A DNA stretch of 20,007 nt, taken from positions 1 to 20,007 of the forward strand of contig CALXDE010000095.1 of assembly GCA_944386965.1 (NCBI GenBank), given 5' to 3'. The DNA comes from an uncultured Oscillospiraceae bacterium (GTDB lineage Bacteria > Bacillota_A > Clostridia > Oscillospirales > Oscillospiraceae). Of this stretch, positions 13,405-20,007 are shown in pieces. The translations under genes were made by a program, and so were the position numbers. The notes beneath the pieces are model-generated. The model had not been told where the DNA came from. It searched no databases and worked only from the letters and a program-made list of their open reading frames with translations. The stretch's first letter is position 1. Every line of letters starts with the position of its first letter.

Positions 13405-14838
13405 TCAGCCGCGGATCATCTGGTATATATCATTATATGCCTGGGCGCTCCGGTCCCAGCTGAAGTCAGCGGTCATGCCGTGGTACTGCAGCTGCTTGAA
13501 GGCGTCCCGATTGTTGTGGTACAGATCCACCGCCTGACGGATCACGTAGGCCATATCCCCGGAGTTGTAATCGGCGAAGGTAAAGCCGTTCCCCGCGCCG
13601 CACCACGCCTCGTAGGGGTGGACGGTATCCTTCAGTCCGCCGGTTTCCCGGACAATGGGCACGGTGCCGTACCGCATGGCGATCATCTGGGAGAGGCCGC
13701 AGGGCTCGCTCTTGGAGGGCATCAGGAAGAGATCGGCTCCGGAGTAGATGGCCATGGCCAGTTCCTCGTTGTACCCGCGGTAGAGGGCCATGCGCCCGGG
13801 CAGCCACTGGAGCTTGCTCTCAAAGAACTGCTCGTAACCGTAGTCCCCGGAGCCCAGCACCACAAACTGACAGTGGAGGGACATGATCTCATCAAAGGCC
13901 TTGCACACCAGGTCCAGTCCCTTGTGGCTGACCAGGCGGCTGACAATGGCGATGATGGGGGTATCGGGCTCCTCGTTGAGCCCCAGGCGCTGCTGCAGCG
14001 CGGCCTTGCACCGCTTCTTCCCCTCCATGCGCTTGACGCTGTAGCGGCTGGGGATAGAGGGGTCCGTAGCCGGATCATAGCGCACCATGTCGATGCCGTT
14101 GAGCACGCCGTGGAGCTTCCAGGCGTTGAGATTCATGACACCCTCCAGCCCGTGGGCATAGAAGGGATTGCGCAGCTCCTGGGCGTAGGTGGGACTGACA
14201 GCGGTGATGGCGTCGCAGGTCATAAGGGCGCCCTTCATCAGGTTCACGTCGCCGGAATAGGCGATGGTCCCGTCGGCAAACCAGCCGGGGGCCAGGCCGA
14301 ACAGATCCTCCAGCGTCTCCCGGCCATAGCGCCCCTGATACTCGATGTTGTGGACGGTAAAGACGGTCTTGATCCCCCGGATCTCCGGCCAGCGGACACA
14401 TTCATCCTTGAGATACACCGGCACCAGGGCGGTCTGCCAGTCGTTGCAGTGGATGACATCGGGCATCCAGTCCATACTGGGCATCAGGGAGACGATCGCC
14501 CGGGAGAAAAAGCCGAAGCGCTCTCCGTCGTCGTAATGACCGTAGAGTCCTTCCCGCTTGAAGTAGTACTCGTTGTCAATGAAGTACCAGATGACGCCGT
14601 CCTTCTCCAGGCGGAACAGTCCCGCGTAGACCCGGCGCCAGCCCAGGGGCACATCAATGTGGGTGATGAACGTCAGCTGACTCATCCACTTCTCCGCCAC
14701 CCGCTGGTAGAGCGGCAGGACCACCGCCACCTCGTCCCCGGTCTTGGCCAGGGCCTGGGGCAGACTGCCCGCCACATCCGCGAGCCCCCCTGTTTTGCAG
14801 AAGGGCACAGCCTCCGAAGCGGCAAATAAAATTCTCAT
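13405..14838 (-). CDS. glgA: Glycogen synthase (ADP-glucose type)
   Basis: 477-residue GT5 enzyme, the usual length, which adds glucose from ADP-glucose to the alpha-1,4 chain. The N-terminal KTGGLADVAGSLPQAL (15-30) carries Lys15 of the nucleotide-sugar site. HCNDWQTALVPVYL (130-143) and TVFTVHNIEYQGRYG (158-172) are typical. In the C-terminal Rossmann domain SRLVSHKGLDL (300-310) has the phosphate-binding Arg301 and Lys306, and SKSEPCGLSQMIAMRYGTVP (375-394) has Glu378. All key residues are present. The start at 14838 follows GGGAAGGAGAGG. It comes 154 bases after glgD with a promoter in the gap, so it can be expressed both with glgBCD and by itself. Confidence 0.97.
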   Translation of the reverse strand: MRILFAASEAVPFCKTGGLADVAGSLPQALAKTGDEVAVVLPLYQRVAEKWMSQLTFITHIDVPLGWRRVYAGLFRLEKDGVIWYFIDNEYYFKREGLYGHYDDGERFGFFSRAIVSLMPSMDWMPDVIHCNDWQTALVPVYLKDECVRWPEIRGIKTVFTVHNIEYQGRYGRETLEDLFGLAPGWFADGTIAYSGDVNLMKGALMTCDAITAVSPTYAQELRNPFYAHGLEGVMNLNAWKLHGVLNGIDMVRYDPATDPSIPSRYSVKRMEGKKRCKAALQQRLGLNEEPDTPIIAIVSRLVSHKGLDLVCKAFDEIMSLHCQFVVLGSGDYGYEQFFESKLQWLPGRMALYRGYNEELAMAIYSGADLFLMPSKSEPCGLSQMIAMRYGTVPIVRETGGLKDTVHPYEAWCGAGNGFTFADYNSGDMAYVIRQAVDLYHNNRDAFKQLQYHGMTADFSWDRSAQAYNDIYQMIRG

Positions 14839-14888
14839 GGCTTCCTCTCCTTCCCGGATGACAGGGCGGCGCGGTTTTCCACCGTCCT

Positions 14889-14917
14889 ATCATATCCTTT
14901 ACCGTCTTTTCCTACAA
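14889..14917 (-). promoter_or_regulatory. Probable internal promoter of glgA
   Basis: On the minus strand TTGTAG (14912-14917), a 17-base spacer and TATGAT (14889-14894; 5 of 6). It lies in the glgD-glgA gap, about 50 bases before the glgA start. Confidence 0.55.
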
Positions 14918-14962
14918 TGCTCAATTTGGACAGAATTTTCTGCGCCGACGGAATTTCTTTCG

Positions 14963-14982
14963 GCAAATTGAACGCAATTTGC
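14963..14982. repeat. GCAAATT/AATTTGC dyad after glgD
   Basis: GCAAATT (14963-14969) and AATTTGC (14976-14982) form a perfect 7-bp dyad with a 6-base centre, 10 bases after the glgD stop. No T-run follows, so it could be a regulator site for the glgA promoter rather than a terminator. Confidence 0.4.
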
Positions 14983-14992
14983 AAAATACAGG

Positions 14993-16108
14993 TTAAATCT
15001 CGGAATTTTTCGCAATGGCCATGGGATACTTGGCATTGCCAATCAGGGTGCGGCGCTCCGCCACCTTCACATTCTTGTCGGCGATGATGTGATGCAGCAC
15101 CGAATCCCGGCCCACGCAGGCGTTCTGCATCAGGATGCAGTCCTTCACCTGGGCCCCCTTGGCCACGGAAACGCCCCGGAACAGGATGGAATTTTCCACC
15201 GTTCCCTCCACGGTGCACCCGTCAGCCACCAGGGAGTTGACACAGCCGCCGTCCGGGTCCACATAGGTGGAGGAGACATTGAGTTCCTTGGTGTAGATGG
15301 GCCGGTCCTTGGGGAACAGCTCCCGGCGGATGTCCGGAGAGAGCAGCTCCATGCTGCGCTCATAGTACTCCGAGAGGCTGCGGATCTGGGCGGAGTACCC
15401 CTCCCAGACATAGGCGCGGATCTTCAGCTGCCCGGCCATGTTCTGGAGGACAGCGTTGCGGAAGCTGTAGTGGTCGTGGCTGCCGCACTCCTCCACCACA
15501 TCCAGCAGCAGCTGCTTGGAGAGGATGAAGATATCCAGGGAGCGGTACTCCCGGGGCGTCCGGACGCCGAAGATGGTGTCGGTGATCCATCCGTCCTGAT
15601 CCAGTTCAAAATAGGTGCTCTCCTCCACCGCCCCGCCGGGAACCGCGGTGCAGACACAGGTGATGTCCGCGCCGGAGGCCATATGGTCCTCATAGACCTG
15701 CTGGAGGGGGATGTTGATAATGAGGTCGCTGTCCGTCATCACCACGTGGTCCTGGCGGATGTTCTCCAGATAGGAGCGCACCCCGTACAGCGCGTCCATC
15801 TTGCCCCGGAACGTGCTGTCATCCCGATGCTGCACCGTGCCGAAGGGGGGCAGGAGCCGCAGGCCGCCGTGGATGCGGCTCAAATCCCAGTCCTTGCCGG
15901 TGCCCAGGTGGTCCAGCAGGCTCTGGTAGTTGCCGTGGAGAATGACGCCCACGTCGAACACGCCGGCGTTGACCAGGTTGCTGAGCATGAAGTCGATGAC
16001 CCGGTAGCGCCCGCCGAAGGGCACCGAGGCCGGGGAGCGGTGCTCCGTCAGCTCCCGCAGAGCGGGGTATTTGTCATAGGCGAAAATCAGTCCGTGCAGG
16101 CCTTTCAT
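14993..16108 (-). CDS. glgD: GlgD, ADP-glucose pyrophosphorylase-like regulatory subunit
   Basis: 371 residues, a paralogue of GlgC with an N-terminal nucleotidyltransferase-like domain and a C-terminal left-handed beta-helix. Substrate-side motifs are kept, such as [17 protein letters not shown] (28-44) and [13 protein letters not shown] (122-134), but the N-terminal nucleotide loop GGxGxRL of GlgC is replaced by [15 protein letters not shown] (6-20). GlgD proteins of Geobacillus type have little activity themselves and modify the GlgC complex. The C-terminal repeats run through [20 protein letters not shown] and following. The start at 16108 overlaps the glgC stop (ATGA) behind GGAGGTG, so the two subunits are made by coupled translation. 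Its presence marks a Firmicute-type system. Confidence 0.95.
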   Translation of the reverse strand: MKGLHGLIFAYDKYPALRELTEHRSPASVPFGGRYRVIDFMLSNLVNAGVFDVGVILHGNYQSLLDHLGTGKDWDLSRIHGGLRLLPPFGTVQHRDDSTFRGKMDALYGVRSYLENIRQDHVVMTDSDLIINIPLQQVYEDHMASGADITCVCTAVPGGAVEESTYFELDQDGWITDTIFGVRTPREYRSLDIFILSKQLLLDVVEECGSHDHYSFRNAVLQNMAGQLKIRAYVWEGYSAQIRSLSEYYERSMELLSPDIRRELFPKDRPIYTKELNVSSTYVDPDGGCVNSLVADGCTVEGTVENSILFRGVSVAKGAQVKDCILMQNACVGRDSVLHHIIADKNVKVAERRTLIGNAKYPMAIAKNSEI

Positions 16109-17313
16109 CTGCGCACCTCCTCGTGATTGCGGTTGAGCATGGTCTTGGGGGCTACCGTCTCCCCGTCGGCGATGACGCCGCCCGGGCCGACGACCGAGAT
16201 GCCCCACACATTGGGATCGTAATCCATGGGGTCGCCGCCCACCGTGGCCCCGGCGCCGATCTGGACATTCTCGCCCAGGATGGCGTATTTCACCACCGCG
16301 CCGCGCTTGACCGTGACGCCGGGCATCAGCACCGAGTACTGGATATCGGCGCCCTCCTCCACCACCACATTGTCGCTGAGGACGGAGTTGAATACGCTGC
16401 CATTGACGTCGCACCCCTGGGTCATGACGCTGTGCTCCACCTTGGATGTCTTCCCCATAAAGGCCGGCGGAGCGGAGGGAATGCGGGAGTAAATGGGCCA
16501 GCTGCTCTCCAGCAAGTCCAGCTCACCCCGGGAGAGCATATCCATGTTGGCGTCCCACAGGCTCTCCAGGGTACCCACATCCTTCCAGTACCCCTCAAAC
16601 CGATAGGCCAGCATCTTCTCCCCCGCGGCGAGCATCTTGGGAATGATGTTCTTGCCGAAGTCATTGGAGGAGTCGGGGTCGTTCTCATCCTCGATCAGGT
16701 ACTCCCGCAGCTTCTGCCAGGAGAAGACGTAAATGCCCATGGAGGCAAGATTGCTCTTGGGCTGCTTGGGCTTCTCCTGGAACTCCACGATGTTGTCCTC
16801 GCTGTCCACATTCATAATGCCGAAGCGGGAGGCCTCGTCCCAGGGGACCTCCAGCACCGAGATGGTGCAGGCTGCGCCGGCGGCCTTGTGCGTCTGGACC
16901 ATCTTCATGTAGTTCATCTTATAGATATGGTCGCCGGAGAGGATCACCACATAGTCCGGATCGTACATATCCACAAAGCCGATATTCTGATAGATGGCGT
17001 TGGCCGTCCCCTTGTACCAGCTGCCCTTGTCCCCCTCCACCATGTAGGGGGGCAGGATATGGACGCCGCCGTTGGCCCGGTCCAGATCCCAGGGCTGGCC
17101 GGAACCGATGTAGCTGTTGAGCTCCAGGGGCTTGTACTGGGTCAGCACACCAACCGTGTCGATACCGGCGTTGGTGCAGTTGGACAGGGGGAAGTCGATG
17201 ATGCGGTACTTGCCGCCGAAGGGCACTGCCGGCTTGGCCACATTGCCGGTCAGCACATACAGTCTGCTGCCCTGGCCGCCGGCCAGCAGCATGGCGATAC
17301 ATTCCTTCTTCAT
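16105..17313 (-). CDS. glgC: Glucose-1-phosphate adenylyltransferase (ADP-glucose pyrophosphorylase)
   Basis: 402-residue enzyme making ADP-glucose from glucose-1-phosphate and ATP, the committing step of glycogen synthesis. The nucleotide loop is intact: [20 protein letters not shown] (8-27), followed by [19 protein letters not shown] (28-46). [12 protein letters not shown] (99-110), the catalytic Asp128 in [11 protein letters not shown] and [20 protein letters not shown] (177-196) are all present. The C-terminal beta-helix carries the subunit contacts. The start at 17313 overlaps the glgB stop (ATGA), and its own stop overlaps the glgD start, so glgBCD form one coupled unit. Confidence 0.97.
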   Translation of the reverse strand: MKKECIAMLLAGGQGSRLYVLTGNVAKPAVPFGGKYRIIDFPLSNCTNAGIDTVGVLTQYKPLELNSYIGSGQPWDLDRANGGVHILPPYMVEGDKGSWYKGTANAIYQNIGFVDMYDPDYVVILSGDHIYKMNYMKMVQTHKAAGAACTISVLEVPWDEASRFGIMNVDSEDNIVEFQEKPKQPKSNLASMGIYVFSWQKLREYLIEDENDPDSSNDFGKNIIPKMLAAGEKMLAYRFEGYWKDVGTLESLWDANMDMLSRGELDLLESSWPIYSRIPSAPPAFMGKTSKVEHSVMTQGCDVNGSVFNSVLSDNVVVEEGADIQYSVLMPGVTVKRGAVVKYAILGENVQIGAGATVGGDPMDYDPNVWGISVVGPGGVIADGETVAPKTMLNRNHEEVRR

Positions 17314-19367
17314 TTGCTCACGCCTCTCTTCTTTGTCGTTTTCTTCTCCGCGCCTGCGGTGGATTTTTCCGTAGTCCGGGGCTCCCCTGCCGCCGCGGCG
17401 GAGGGCTTCGCGCCGCTCTGCCTCTTGACGCCGACCTTGGACGACCCCTTGTCTGCCTTGGGCTTGGGCTTGGCCCGCAGCTTACCGGTCCCCTCCAGGA
17501 ATACCGCGCCCATGGGCGGAATCCGGATGGAAACCGAGCTCTCCTTGCCGTGAGACGCCTTCCAGCTCACCTTGGCCGGCTGGGCGTTCGTCACGCCGCT
17601 GCCGCCGTAAACCGCGGCGTCGGTATTGAACACCTCCACAAATTCCTTGAAGGGCGGACAGCCGAAGCGGTAGTCCTCATAGGCGTTGGGGGAGAAGTTC
17701 ACCGCGCACACCAGCGTCTTCCCCGCCCTGTCCTTCCGCAGGAACACCACCACGTTGTTGCTGTTGTCGTCGCTGACCAGCCACTCGAACCCCTCCCAGT
17801 CGAAGTCGATCTCCCACAGGGGAGACTGGCTGAGATAGAAGTGGTTGAGGTCCCGGATGCACCGGTGGAGCTGCGCATTGTCCGGATTGCCCAGCAGGGA
17901 CCAGTTGAGCTCCTTGTAAAAGGCCCACTCCTCCTCCGTTCCCAGCTCCACACCCATGAAGCTCAGCTTCTTGCCCGGATGGGCCAGCATGTAGGCATAG
18001 AACCCGCGGACCCCGGCGAATTTCAGCCACCGGTCCCCGGGCATCTTGCCGAAGACCGACCCCTTCATGTGGACCACCTCGTCGTGGGACATGGGGAGCA
18101 CATAATTCTCCGAGAAGGCGTACATCATGGAGAAGGTGATATCCTTGTGGTGGAACTGGCGGAACCAGGGGTCCAGCTTCAGGTAGTGGCACATGTCGTT
18201 CATCCATCCCATGTTCCACTTGAAGTTGAAGCCCAGCCCCCCATCCTTGGGCGGCTTGGTCACCATGGGCCAGGCGGTGGACTCCTCGGCCACCATCAGC
18301 ACCCAGGGGTTGACGGCAAAGCAGGTCTTGTTCAAATCCCGCAGGAAGTCGATGGCCTCCAGATGCTCGTGGCCGCCATACTGGTTGGGGCTCCACTCGC
18401 CGGGCTGCCGGGAGTAGTCCAGATACAGCATGGACGCCACCGCGTCCACGCGGATTCCGTCAATGTGGTACTCCTTGAGCCAGAAGGTGGCGCTGCTGAA
18501 GAGGAAGCTGCGCACCTCGGGCCGGGCGTAGTCAAAGACACGGGTACCCCAGTCCTTGTGCTCCTGACGTTTGGGATCGGCATACTCATAGCAGCAGCTG
18601 CCGTCAAACTCGTAGAGGCCGAAGGCGTCCTTGCAGAAGTGGGCGGGCACCCAGTCCAGGATCACGCCGATCCCCTCCTGGTGCATCTTATCCACGAAAT
18701 ACATGAAGTCGTGGGGCACCCCGTACCGGGAGGTGGGGGCGTAATACCCGGTGCACTGATAGCCCCAGGAGGCGTCCAGCGGGTGCTCGGTGATGGGCAG
18801 CAGCTCGATGTAGTTGAATCCCATCTCCTTGACATAGCCGCTCAGCTGGTCGGCCAGGTCCCGGTAGTCGATGAAGTCCCCGTTGGGCCGCTGGCGCCAG
18901 GAGCCCAGGTGGACCTCGTAGATGTTCACGGGCTCCTTATAGGCCGGGTGCTCCCGGCAACGTTTCCGCCAAGTCTCGTCCCCCCACTGGTAGCCCCCCA
19001 GATCATACAGCTTGCTGCTGTTTCCGGGGCGGGTTTCAAAGTGGAAGGCATAGGGGTCCGACTTCAGGCGGGTCTTTCCGTCCGCCCCCACAATGGAGTA
19101 TTTATAGTTGTCATACTGCTGAAGGCCCGGAATAAACGTTTCCCATACGCCCTGGCTGACCTTCTCCATGGGATTGGCCTCGTGTTCCCAGGTATTAAAA
19201 TCGCCTACGACCGACACCGCTTTCGCGGTGGGCGCCCAGACGCGGAACACATAGCCGCTTTCCCCCTCCTGGCTGTCAGGATGGGCGCCCATAAAGTCGT
19301 AGGCGCTGATCGTCGTCCCCTGGTGGAAGAGCTTGATGCTCTCCTGTTGTTCTGTTCGACGGCTCAT
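17310..19367 (-). CDS. glgB: 1,4-alpha-glucan branching enzyme with basic C-terminal tail
   Basis: 685-residue GH13/CBM48 enzyme that makes the alpha-1,6 branches of glycogen. The CBM48-like part is around 20-120 ([20 protein letters not shown]). In the barrel, [10 protein letters not shown] (235-244) is region I, Asp308 ([14 protein letters not shown]) the nucleophile, Glu361 (MVAEEST) the acid, and Asp429 ([10 protein letters not shown]) the third carboxylate. The conserved enzyme ends near [10 protein letters not shown]. Residues 627-685 are an extra tail rich in Lys, Ala, Ser and Thr (14 Lys, 4 Arg, 4 acidic). The start at 19367 follows TTGGAGGAG; a longer frame from 19529 has no ribosome site and unrelated sequence. 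It is the first gene of the glg cluster, with a strong promoter and a leader of roughly 170 bases. Confidence 0.96.
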   Translation of the reverse strand: MSRRTEQQESIKLFHQGTTISAYDFMGAHPDSQEGESGYVFRVWAPTAKAVSVVGDFNTWEHEANPMEKVSQGVWETFIPGLQQYDNYKYSIVGADGKTRLKSDPYAFHFETRPGNSSKLYDLGGYQWGDETWRKRCREHPAYKEPVNIYEVHLGSWRQRPNGDFIDYRDLADQLSGYVKEMGFNYIELLPITEHPLDASWGYQCTGYYAPTSRYGVPHDFMYFVDKMHQEGIGVILDWVPAHFCKDAFGLYEFDGSCCYEYADPKRQEHKDWGTRVFDYARPEVRSFLFSSATFWLKEYHIDGIRVDAVASMLYLDYSRQPGEWSPNQYGGHEHLEAIDFLRDLNKTCFAVNPWVLMVAEESTAWPMVTKPPKDGGLGFNFKWNMGWMNDMCHYLKLDPWFRQFHHKDITFSMMYAFSENYVLPMSHDEVVHMKGSVFGKMPGDRWLKFAGVRGFYAYMLAHPGKKLSFMGVELGTEEEWAFYKELNWSLLGNPDNAQLHRCIRDLNHFYLSQSPLWEIDFDWEGFEWLVSDDNSNNVVVFLRKDRAGKTLVCAVNFSPNAYEDYRFGCPPFKEFVEVFNTDAAVYGGSGVTNAQPAKVSWKASHGKESSVSIRIPPMGAVFLEGTGKLRAKPKPKADKGSSKVGVKRQSGAKPSAAAAGEPRTTEKSTAGAEKKTTKKRGVSK

Positions 19368-19538
19368 AACACTCCTCCAACTGCTTTTCTTCTGCTTCGG
19401 GGCCGCACCGGCCCGCGTCCCCTGTGCGCCGCCCGGCGGCGGCAGGGTCCTGAAAATCCAAAGCGCAGGCTTCCCGGACAGCACTCCGCACGCTGGTTCC
19501 AGCCGGCTTTCACATGCAGAAAATGCCATCCTATTGAT
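19368..19538 (-). promoter_or_regulatory. Structured leader of the glgB transcript
   Basis: From the expected transcript start near 19538 to the glgB start are about 170 bases without a gene. They contain GC hairpins such as GGGCCG-CAC-CGGCCC (19400-19414) and GCCGC/GCGGC (19428-19440). No known riboswitch or T-run terminator is recognisable, so any attenuation remains unproven. Confidence 0.4.
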
Positions 19539-19544
19539 GTCATA

Positions 19545-19573
19545 ATTATACTCTTGTCCGCTCTTTGGGTCAA
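19545..19573 (-). promoter_or_regulatory. Promoter of the glgBCD(AP) cluster
   Basis: On the minus strand TTGACC (19568-19573; 5 of 6), a 17-base spacer and consensus TATAAT (19545-19550). It is the only strong promoter upstream of glgB. Confidence 0.85.
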
Positions 19574-19582
19574 GGAAAAGGG

Positions 19583-19668
19583 GTCGACAAAACCTGCGGC
19601 AAATTCACAGAAAAAACCAACAAAAAATTGTCGGATTTACCCAAGAGAAATTTCGCATATTAGACAAA
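19583..19668. promoter_or_regulatory. Cluster of Spo0A-box-like 9-mers upstream of glgB
   Basis: Against the Spo0A box TTTGTCGAA, the minus strand has TTTGTCGAC (19583-19591; 8 of 9) and TTTGTCTAA (19660-19668; 8 of 9), and the plus strand ATTGTCGGA (19627-19635; 7 of 9). The nearest lies 9 bases from the -35 box of the glgB promoter. The rest of this AT-rich stretch holds no gene. Binding is inference from motif matches. Confidence 0.4.
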
Positions 19669-19741
19669 ATGTACAGACGCGGCCCGGGCATTCTCCGCAC
19701 CGCTCCCCCCTGTTTTCCAGACAAACCCAGAGACGATTTCT

Positions 19742-19770
19742 GCATATGCTGCCAATTCCTGCGGATACTA
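19742..19770 (+). promoter_or_regulatory. Forespore sigma (SigG/SigF-type) promoter candidate
   Basis: On the plus strand GCATA (19742-19746), a 17-base spacer and GATACTA (19764-19770) resemble the SigG consensus (GNATR and CATNNTA). It lies about 70 bases before a spoVT-like start codon, and spoVT is a SigG-dependent gene in Bacillus, which supports the reading. Confidence 0.5.
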
Positions 19771-19838
19771 GGGCTGTCTAAAGAAAAGGGCCGGGCCGGG
19801 GCAGCCGGGCCGCGTCCAAACCGCAGGAGGAAAGAAGT

Positions 19839-19910
19839 ATGAAAGCAACCGGAATCGTGCGCCGGATCGACGAATGCGATATAATAGGGCAAAGTCGGAA
19901 ATCGCCATGA
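19839..19910 (+). pseudogene. spoVT: Truncated 5' end of a spoVT-like (AbrB-family) gene
   Basis: A strong site (GCAGGAGG, 19823-19830) precedes an ATG reading MKATGIVRRIDE, the exact opening of SpoVT/AbrB-type sporulation regulators, whose next residues are normally LGRVVIPKEIRR (swapped-hairpin DNA-binding domain). Here the frame changes to CDIIGQSRKSP and stops at 19910, giving only 23 residues. The DNA-binding domain and the effector-binding GAF-like domain are missing in the visible part. The break lies near 19873-19875. Either the gene was cut by an insertion whose other side lies outside the window, or this is a leftover copy; the intact rest could lie beyond an inserted element. The conserved 11 residues, ribosome site and upstream promoter make chance unlikely. 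Confidence 0.75.
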
Positions 19911-20007
19911 ATGACTGGTATTTTTGCTGATTTTGTCCACATTTCAGAACAAAATTGCCATTTTCGTGCTCCGACATTTTGCGGCCTCAAAGAAGAGGGG
20001 GTGATAA
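19875..20007 (+). mobile_element. Possible left end of an inserted element
   Basis: From the point where spoVT-like sequence breaks off, base composition becomes AT-rich and no gene is readable. The stretch holds inverted repeats ATTTTGT/ACAAAAT (19930-19936, 19949-19955) and GTCGGA/TCCGAC (19894-19899, 19970-19975). It ends in AAGAAGAGGGGGTGATAA, which looks like a ribosome binding site for a plus-strand gene starting just past the window. No terminal repeat or family can be named. Confidence 0.35.

Noticed and set aside
13399..17553. Further long plus-strand frames across glgA, glgD and glgC
   Set aside because: They mirror the codon pattern of the real minus-strand genes and have no support of their own.
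17550..19781. 743-codon open frame on the plus strand
   Set aside because: It is antisense to glgB and made of Val, Gly, His and Leu-rich sequence typical of GC-rich shadow frames. No promoter or ribosome site was found.
19605..19990. Several short minus-strand frames at the right end
   Set aside because: They run antisense to the spoVT-like start and across the composition break, with no ribosome site or family match.

Overview
The window looks like a chromosomal segment of a GC-rich (by eye about 60% or more), spore-forming-lineage member of the Clostridia. Oscillospiraceae-type genera such as Flavonifractor or Pseudoflavonifractor are the nearest guess, but this is inference. The signs are a glgB-glgC-glgD-glgA-glgP cluster that includes glgD (a Firmicute-type second ADP-glucose pyrophosphorylase-like subunit), a YerC/TrpR-like regulator, an SdpR/SdpI pair, strong AGGAGG-type ribosome binding sites, sigma-A-type promoters, tRNA genes with encoded CCA, and the start of a spoVT-like sporulation gene at the right edge.

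Layout. (1) 1-1902, minus strand: a TetR-type regulator followed by an oleate hydratase cut by the window edge, with a 20-bp perfect inverted repeat and a clear promoter between them. (2) 2036-4421, plus strand: three genes joined by ATGA overlaps (AlkZ-related protein, peptide-deformylase-like protein, TIGR04076-type small protein), then an alpha/beta hydrolase and a strong bidirectional terminator. (3) 4425-6258, minus strand: a macrodomain protein, a DUF2200 protein and a 67-aa conserved small protein. (4) 6259-7328: a hairpin-rich non-coding stretch, then a minus-strand tRNA operon (Val-Asp-Phe-Gly-Cys in transcription order) with a consensus promoter, an internal terminator-like hairpin before tRNA-Cys and a strong final terminator. 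(5) 7338-9533, minus strand: yerC, a SAM methyltransferase and hslO (redox chaperone Hsp33), with a repeat-rich promoter before yerC. (6) 9541-10600, minus strand: sdpR and sdpI with a promoter, a candidate operator and a terminator. (7) 10752-19573, minus strand: the glycogen cluster glgB-glgC-glgD (ATGA-coupled), glgA (probable own promoter) and glgP. (8) 19574-20007: a regulatory region with several Spo0A-box-like 9-mers and, on the plus strand, a forespore-type promoter, a ribosome binding site and the first 11-12 codons of a SpoVT-like gene that then breaks off. The last ~130 bases may be the left end of an inserted element.

How the genes fit together. GlgC and GlgD would make ADP-glucose, GlgA extends and GlgB branches the glucan, and GlgP releases glucose-1-phosphate, so the cluster covers storage and use of glycogen. 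The Spo0A-like boxes beside glgB and in the sdpR leader hint at a link to entry into stationary phase or sporulation, but this rests only on short motif matches. The most unusual items are the broken spoVT start with its own sporulation-type promoter, the deformylase-like protein with Met where the catalytic Gln normally sits, the basic 59-residue tail on GlgB, and the direct and inverted GTGAA repeats around the yerC promoter. I found no clear new defence or biosynthetic system.
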